Assembly: GCA_044353165.1 (NCBI GenBank)
Contig: JBILCM010000029.1
Coordinates: forward strand, 1 to 28,446
DNA length: 28,446 bases
Origin: JBILCM01 sp044353165
GTDB lineage: Bacteria; Bacillota; Bacilli; Paenibacillales; YIM-B00363
Direction of reading: 5' to 3'
The translations under genes and the position numbers were made by a program. Shown one piece after another: positions 23,874 to 28,446 of this stretch. The notes under the pieces were generated by a model. The model was given only the letters and a program-made list of their open reading frames with translations, ran no database searches and was not told the origin of the DNA. How positions within the stretch are numbered: the stretch's first letter is position 1; each line of letters starts with the position of its first letter.

Positions 23874-25649
23874 ATGTTATTAAAGACACATCATTGCGGT
23901 ACATTAACGAAGGCGAATGTAGGGGATACGGTCATTCTTAACGGTTGGGTGCAGCGGCGGCGCGATTTAGGCGGTGTGCTTTTTATCGATTTACGCGACC
24001 GCAGCGGGTTGATGCAAATTGTATGCAATCCGGAATTTTCAGGGGAGGCAATGGCCATCGCGGATCGTTGCCGCAACGAATATGTCATTGGTGTGCAGGG
24101 AAAAGTGGTGAATCGGGATCCTTCTACATACAATGCAAATTTGCCTACGGGCGAAATTGAAGTGCAAGTGACGGCCATCGAAGTATTTAATGCAGCCAAA
24201 AACCCGCCATTTTTTATTGAAGATGGTTTGGAGATTGATGAATCGGTCCGTCTGAAATACCGCTATCTTGATTTGCGTCGACCCGAAATGCAACGAACAC
24301 TGTTATTACGCGCCAAAGCAGCCAAAGTGTTCCGCGATTATTTAACGGAGCATGAATTTATTGAGGTTGAAACTCCGATTTTAACAAAAAGCACGCCTGA
24401 GGGCGCGCGCGATTATCTTGTGCCAAGCCGGGTGCATCCAGGTGAATTTTTTGCCTTGCCCCAATCCCCCCAAATATTTAAACAATTGCTAATGGTCGGA
24501 GGCCTTGAGCGTTATTATCAGATCGCGCGCTGTTTTCGTGATGAGGATTTGCGAGCGGACCGACAACCTGAATTCACCCAAGTTGACATTGAGACGTCTT
24601 TCTTATCCCAAGATCAGTTATTGTCATTGATGGAACAACTGATTATCCGCCTCTTTCGTGAGTGCGCGAATGTGGAAGTCGCAGCGCCATTCCAACGATT
24701 GTCTTATGCGGATGCCGTGGGGTTTTACGGATCGGACAAGCCTGATTTGCGTTTTGGGCTTACGCTAGTGGATGTATCCGATATCGTCGCTTCATCCGGT
24801 GTTAAAGTTTTCGCGAACATCGTCGCTGGCGGGGGTGTTGTTAAAGCGATCAATGCCAAGGGTTGTTCGGATTGGAGCCGCAAAGAGCTTGACGATCTTA
24901 CACCGTTCGCCGCACGCTACGGTGGGAAAGGGCTAGCCTATATTGTCATTAAAGACGGCGAATGGAAAGGGCCGATTGTTAAATTTTTATCGGCAGAAGA
25001 AATCCATTCACTTACAGAGCGACTTGGCGCCCAAGAAGGTGATGTCCTGTTGTTCAGCGCCGATAAGGCCAAAATTGTGCATGATGTATTAGGCAATCTC
25101 AGATTAAAACTGGGCAAGGAACTCGGGCTCATCGATGAGAGCACTTTTAAGTTTGCGTGGGTCGTGGACTTTCCGTTACTTGGTTGGGATGAAGAAGATC
25201 AACGATGGGTGGCTGAACATCATCCGTTCACCCGTCCGCGTGAAGAAGATGTAGCATTGTTTGATACGAATCCTGGCGCAATTCGCGCTCAAGCATATGA
25301 TTTGGTGCTTAACGGCTACGAGGTGGGCGGCGGATCCATGCGGATCTACAAACGAAATATTCAAGAAAAAATGTTTGAAGTACTCGGTTTGACAATGGAA
25401 GAAGCCTACGACAAATTTGGTTTCTTGCTTGACGCCTTCGATTATGGGACTCCCCCCCACGGCGGAGTCGCCTTTGGGTTTGATCGCTTGGTGATGTTAA
25501 TTGCGGGGCGTAACAATTTGCGTGAAACGATTGCATTCCCAAAAACAGCCAGCGCATCAGATTTGCTCTCTGGCGCACCATCGCCTGTCGAGGACAAGCA
25601 ACTCCAACAACTCTCGATTCGTGTCTCACTGCCACAAAAGCAAGCCTAA
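23874..25649 (+). CDS. aspS: Aspartyl-tRNA synthetase
   Basis: AspRS charges tRNA-Asp; it is a bacterial-type class IIb enzyme. The protein is 591 aa. It has an N-terminal OB-fold anticodon-binding domain (GWVQRRRDLGGVLFIDLRDR), class II motif 2 CFRDEDLRADRQPEFTQVDIE, an inserted GAD domain (about 290-410) and motif 3 GVAFGFDRLVMLIAGRNNLRE. The Leu in RRRDLGG is the residue associated with discriminating AspRS, whereas non-discriminating enzymes often have His. That suggests tRNA-Asp-only charging but is only inference. ATG 23874 has AGAGGAG ten bases upstream; an in-frame TTG at 23865 is too close to that site. The gene shares the T-box transcript with hisS. Confidence 0.96.
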   Translation: MLLKTHHCGTLTKANVGDTVILNGWVQRRRDLGGVLFIDLRDRSGLMQIVCNPEFSGEAMAIADRCRNEYVIGVQGKVVNRDPSTYNANLPTGEIEVQVTAIEVFNAAKNPPFFIEDGLEIDESVRLKYRYLDLRRPEMQRTLLLRAKAAKVFRDYLTEHEFIEVETPILTKSTPEGARDYLVPSRVHPGEFFALPQSPQIFKQLLMVGGLERYYQIARCFRDEDLRADRQPEFTQVDIETSFLSQDQLLSLMEQLIIRLFRECANVEVAAPFQRLSYADAVGFYGSDKPDLRFGLTLVDVSDIVASSGVKVFANIVAGGGVVKAINAKGCSDWSRKELDDLTPFAARYGGKGLAYIVIKDGEWKGPIVKFLSAEEIHSLTERLGAQEGDVLLFSADKAKIVHDVLGNLRLKLGKELGLIDESTFKFAWVVDFPLLGWDEEDQRWVAEHHPFTRPREEDVALFDTNPGAIRAQAYDLVLNGYEVGGGSMRIYKRNIQEKMFEVLGLTMEEAYDKFGFLLDAFDYGTPPHGGVAFGFDRLVMLIAGRNNLRETIAFPKTASASDLLSGAPSPVEDKQLQQLSIRVSLPQKQA

Positions 25650-25671
25650 ATTGAAGGGAGATCCGCATCGT

Positions 25672-26427
25672 ATGTTACATCAATTTTCAAGAACAGAGCT
25701 TGCGATCGGTCCCGAAGGACTTGAAGTGATGCGTGGGAGCACGGTGGCTGTGCTGGGCATTGGCGGAGTGGGTTCGATCGCCGCAGAAGCGCTTGCAAGA
25801 ACCGGAGTTGGTCGGATTATTATGGTCGACAAAGATGTCGTCGACATTACGAATATTAATCGGCAAATTCATGCGTTATTGACAACAGTAGGTCAACCGA
25901 AAGCAGAATTGATGCGCGAACGTATTATGCAAATCAATCCAGCTTGCGATGCGGTAGCGCTGAAGATGTTCTACACCGAAGAGACGTATGAGCAGTTGTT
26001 CGCATACCCCTTGGATTACGTTCTGGATGCGAGTGATACGATATCTTACAAAATCCATCTGATTAAGCAGTGTTTGGAACGCAACATTCCGATTATTTCT
26101 AGTATGGGTGCAGCCAATAAGATGGATCCAACGCGTTTTCGTGTGGCAGATATCGCGAAGACACACACCGATCCGATTGCCAAAGTGGTGCGGCGTGAAT
26201 TGCGTAAATCGGGCATTAAACGGGGCGTTAAAGTTGTATTTTCTGATGAACCACCCAAAGTGCCGCGGCCGGATGTCACAGAGCGCATTGTTCCTGCGCA
26301 GGCTCCATCGATTCGCAAAGCCAAAAATCCGCCGGCCAGCAATGCATTCGTGCCACCTGTTGCAGGGTTGATTATGGTCAGTGTCATTGTCAATGACTTA
26401 TTGGCATCCCCCCATAGAACGGGTTAG
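25672..26427 (+). CDS. tcdA: tRNA threonylcarbamoyladenosine dehydratase TcdA
   Basis: TcdA is an E1-like, ATP-dependent enzyme that cyclises t6A37 of tRNA to ct6A. The protein is 251 aa. The ThiF-type nucleotide-binding motif GIGGVGSIAAEALARTGVGR begins near residue 29. VDKDVVDITNINRQ follows, and then VLDASDTISYKIHLIKQC, SSMGAANKMDPTRFRVADIAKTHTDP and the C-terminal NAFVPPVAG. These match YrvM/CsdL-type proteins rather than MoeB or ThiF. The ATG at 25672 has GAAGGGAG upstream; an in-frame ATG at 25501 lies within aspS and is rejected. The position directly after aspS matches yrvM in Bacillus. Confidence 0.92.
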   Translation: MLHQFSRTELAIGPEGLEVMRGSTVAVLGIGGVGSIAAEALARTGVGRIIMVDKDVVDITNINRQIHALLTTVGQPKAELMRERIMQINPACDAVALKMFYTEETYEQLFAYPLDYVLDASDTISYKIHLIKQCLERNIPIISSMGAANKMDPTRFRVADIAKTHTDPIAKVVRRELRKSGIKRGVKVVFSDEPPKVPRPDVTERIVPAQAPSIRKAKNPPASNAFVPPVAGLIMVSVIVNDLLASPHRTG

Positions 26428-26443
26428 AAAGAGGTATGATCGA

Positions 26444-27757
26444 GTGGACTTATTTACTTATCGAGATCAGGACGCATTGTTGCAGCGACAACCTCTGGCG
26501 GAACGAATGCGCGCTCGCACCATTGAAGAGTATATCGGTCAAGAACATATCGTTGGGCCAGGGAAGATGTTGCGCCGTGCCATTATGACGGATCAAGTGA
26601 CATCTATCTTGTTGTTTGGGCCGCCTGGCACAGGCAAAACTACACTTGCACACGTGATTGCCCATCGAACGGATGGGCAATTTGTGCGGTTGAATGCCGT
26701 GGATGCGTCGGTGAAAGATGTGCGAGAGACGATTGAAGCAGCGAAACAAACCATTGTATCGGAAAAACGCAAAACCATTTTATTTCTAGATGAGGTTCAT
26801 CGCTTCCGCACGTCCCAGCAAGATGCACTACTGCCAGCCGTCGAAGCGGGAATCATCATTTTTATTGGCGCGACAACTGAAAATCCATTTCATTCGATCA
26901 ACGGTGCACTCTTGTCACGATCCACGTTGTTCAGGCTTGAACCACTAACCGCTCAACATGCGCTTATCGCTATGCAACGTGCCTTATCGGATAAGGAACG
27001 AGGTTTGGGTGGACTTCCTATACGTGCAGATGAGGATGCATTATTGCATATAGCTGCGGTGGCAGGCGGCGATTTGCGACGAGCACTGAACGCATTGGAG
27101 TTAGCCGCGCTTACGATTCCACCGGACAACAAGGGTATGCTCCATATCACACTCCATGCTGCTGAAGAGTCGATCCGTCAACCGACTGTCGCAGCGGATG
27201 CGTCTACGCAATACGATGTGTTGTCTGCATTCCACAAAAGCGTTCGCGGCTCTTCAGATGCCGCATTATTCTGGTTCTTGTATGCCGTAGAAAAACTGGG
27301 TATGGATCCGATGGTATTTCTGCGCCGTTTAATTGTCGCGTGTAGCGAGGACATTGGACTGGCGAATCCACAAGCGATGACCCAGTCTGTCGCTGCAATG
27401 GATGCTTACCATAAAATCGGGTGGCCCGAGGCGCGGTACAACATTGCGCAAGCTATTTTATTTGCTGTGGAAAGTCCAAAGTCCAATTCAATCGGTCGAA
27501 CCATGGATCGTATTCAGCAGACTTTCGATCAACTGGGTTGTGCCGAGGTCCCGCTCCATCTGCGCGATGCCCACTACCAAGGCGCAACCAAACTTGGACA
27601 CGTCGGGTATCTATATCCGCATGATTTTCCTGAACACTTCGTGAAACAGCAATATTTACCGGAAAAAATCAAAGACATGGTGTTGTTCGAAGCGTCAGAT
27701 CAAGGGATGGAGGCCAGAATGAAGGAAAATCAATCCCGCCGCCGCACAAAACCGTGA
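26444..27757 (+). CDS. rarA: Replication-associated recombination protein RarA (MgsA/YrvN), AAA+ ATPase
   Basis: RarA is a clamp-loader-like AAA+ ATPase acting at stalled replication forks. The protein is 437 aa. The N-terminal QPLAERMRARTIEEYIGQEH is a family hallmark. Walker A GPPGTGKTT lies at residues 59-67, Walker B ILFLDEVHRF near 112-121, and sensor 1 FIGATTENPF follows. The sensor 2 region AGGDLRRALNALE and the C-terminal tetramerisation domain with HYQGATKLGHVGYLYPHD are intact. The start is a GTG at 26444, supported by AAAGAGGT eight bases upstream and the usual MDLF start; in-frame ATGs farther upstream lie inside tcdA. No clear terminator was found downstream. Confidence 0.95.
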   Translation: MDLFTYRDQDALLQRQPLAERMRARTIEEYIGQEHIVGPGKMLRRAIMTDQVTSILLFGPPGTGKTTLAHVIAHRTDGQFVRLNAVDASVKDVRETIEAAKQTIVSEKRKTILFLDEVHRFRTSQQDALLPAVEAGIIIFIGATTENPFHSINGALLSRSTLFRLEPLTAQHALIAMQRALSDKERGLGGLPIRADEDALLHIAAVAGGDLRRALNALELAALTIPPDNKGMLHITLHAAEESIRQPTVAADASTQYDVLSAFHKSVRGSSDAALFWFLYAVEKLGMDPMVFLRRLIVACSEDIGLANPQAMTQSVAAMDAYHKIGWPEARYNIAQAILFAVESPKSNSIGRTMDRIQQTFDQLGCAEVPLHLRDAHYQGATKLGHVGYLYPHDFPEHFVKQQYLPEKIKDMVLFEASDQGMEARMKENQSRRRTKP

Positions 27758-28111
27758 TTTTTTTGTAACTTGAATAATAATATGGCCGTTCAATGAATTA
27801 TAAAGTTGCCAAAAATGTTTAGAAAATGATTAATTTAGACGCATCAATTACCCATAAGTTTGCCGAGAGTACATGTTTGGCACCATAATGTTGCCAATGT
27901 ACGCAAGCCACTTTTTTAAAGTATCCTGTTTGCATTCCGCATAATTAAAGTACTGAATATCTCGAATGGCGTGAGAATAGACCGAAAACCACTTCCAAAG
28001 TAACTCGAATTGTATAACTCATTCTAGCTGAGGGAATTTACACATAAATAAGGACTTGATCATAAATTGGGATGTCATTATGAAATTGATTCAATTAAAT
28101 GTTATTTAAAA
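27758..28111. other. AT-rich gene-poor interval with a possible decayed reading frame
   Basis: About 350 bases with visibly lower GC than the rest of the window. No gene with a ribosome binding site was found. Minus-strand bases 28018-27848 form a 56-codon open segment bounded by TGA (28019-28021) and TAA (27848-27850). It has no plausible start and a tryptophan- and tyrosine-rich translation (WKWFSVYSHAIRDIQYFNY, then KKWLAYIGNIM). It could be a gene remnant or chance. A weak inverted repeat AAAATCA/TGATTTT (27726-27732 and 27756-27762) overlaps the end of rarA ahead of a T run and might act as a poor terminator. Confidence 0.45.
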
Positions 28112-28387
28112 TTAATTATTGTTTACTATTCTAATAATATTTAGGTCTTTAGGATCCCAGTCATCTTCACTTGTTTTTTTCTCAATCACAAGTTCAATTT
28201 CATCTCCAATTTTCAACGAAGAGAAATCTTTATAATAAAGTGGTAACTCATTGACATAAATAATTTCACTTTCGCTGTCGATGTTAGTTATTTTTCCTGA
28301 GTAATTAAAAGTTGATTTTTGATTAGTGCAGCCAACAATGAGAAGAAAAAATACAATCATCAGAGCAATAACCATTGGTTTTCTCAT
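28112..28387 (-). CDS. Small predicted lipoprotein of unknown function
   Basis: A 91-aa protein with a lipoprotein signal. It has a basic start (MRKP), a hydrophobic stretch (about residues 6-18) and the lipobox LIVGC with Cys at 20, so it should be anchored outside the cytoplasmic membrane. The mature part, about 70 residues, alternates strand-like segments (GKITNIDSESEIIYVNELPL, then LKIGDEIELVIEKK and NIIRIV). This looks like a small beta-barrel or OB-like fold; resemblance to DUF3221-type proteins is only a guess. AGGAGGAG lies eight bases before the ATG, which supports a real gene. Codon use is strongly A/T-biased compared with its neighbours, suggesting a horizontally acquired or strain-specific segment. 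No function can be assigned. Confidence 0.7.
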   Translation of the reverse strand: MRKPMVIALMIVFFLLIVGCTNQKSTFNYSGKITNIDSESEIIYVNELPLYYKDFSSLKIGDEIELVIEKKTSEDDWDPKDLNIIRIVNNN

Positions 28388-28406
28388 TAGAAATTCTCCT
28401 CCTGAT

Positions 28407-28443
28407 GGGACTGACCCCTGTCATTGAGACAGGGATCAGTCCC
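28407..28443. repeat. Imperfect palindrome at the window edge, REP- or mobile-element-end-like
   Basis: GGGACTGA-C-CCCTGTC (28407-28422) pairs with GACAGGG-A-TCAGTCCC (28428-28443) around the five-base loop ATTGA, with a single mismatch. No T tract follows on either strand, so it is unlikely to be an intrinsic terminator. It lies directly upstream of the ribosome binding site of the minus-strand lipoprotein. It may be a dispersed palindromic repeat or the terminal hairpin of an insertion element continuing beyond the window. Confidence 0.65.
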
Positions 28444-28446
28444 CAC

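Noticed and set aside
25501..25671. N-terminal extension of TcdA into aspS
   Set aside because: These residues overlap the aspS coding frame and are unlike the family; ATG 25672 has a good ribosome binding site.
27726..27764. rarA terminator
   Set aside because: The AAAATCA/TGATTTT arms enclose a long unpaired loop and overlap the coding end; too weak to list as a terminator.
1..28446. CRISPR arrays, tRNA or rRNA genes, intact insertion sequences
   Set aside because: No repeat-spacer pattern, cloverleaf, rRNA segment or transposase frame was recognised on either strand.

Overview
The window is a housekeeping stretch of an endospore-forming Firmicutes chromosome. It has moderate GC, strong AGGAGG-type ribosome binding sites, frequent GTG and TTG starts, sporulation-type genes (a SpoIID-like protein, SpoVB) and a T-box leader. 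The gene order ruvCAB / queA-tgt-yajC / yrzE-like / DUF421 / spoVB / comN / secD-secF / recJ-apt-relA-dtd / hisS-aspS-tcdA-rarA is the conserved Bacillales order. Separate secD and secF genes and the large SpoIID-like gene between ruvB and queA suggest a lineage outside Bacillus proper, perhaps Alicyclobacillaceae-like. That placement is inference.

Region 1 (1-6740, + strand) runs ruvC (5' end outside the window), ruvA, ruvB, a SpoIID/LytB-type exported protein, queA, tgt and yajC. The genes are tightly packed, mostly with ATGA or TGATG overlaps, and the region ends in a strong intrinsic terminator. It joins Holliday-junction processing with queuosine tRNA modification and a Sec accessory subunit. 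Region 2 (6758-9573) holds a TIGR04086/YrzE-like membrane protein (-), a DUF421 membrane protein (+) and SpoVB (-). The DUF421 and spoVB genes converge with one base between their stop codons.

Region 3 (about 9647-22190, + strand) begins with an extended -10 promoter ahead of comN. A near-consensus sigma-A promoter overlapping the comN stop codon then drives secD-secF, a degenerate CDF-family protein, recJ, apt, relA/spoT, dtd, hemZ and an exported FAD-dependent oxidoreductase. Region 4 (22209-27757, + strand) starts with a near-consensus promoter and a T-box leader with its own terminator, followed by hisS, aspS, tcdA and rarA. The T-box appears to read tRNA-Asp (GAC specifier, UGGC bulge) although hisS is the first gene.

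Region 5 (27758-28446) is clearly more AT-rich. It has about 350 bases with no intact gene, a small lipoprotein on the minus strand, and an imperfect palindrome at the window edge that looks like a repeat or mobile-element end. I saw no CRISPR array, tRNA, rRNA or intact transposase. Most of the window is conserved core genome. The least explained parts are the CDF-like protein without its usual metal ligands, the exported flavoprotein, the mosaic SpoIID-like protein, the T-box specificity and the AT-rich right end.
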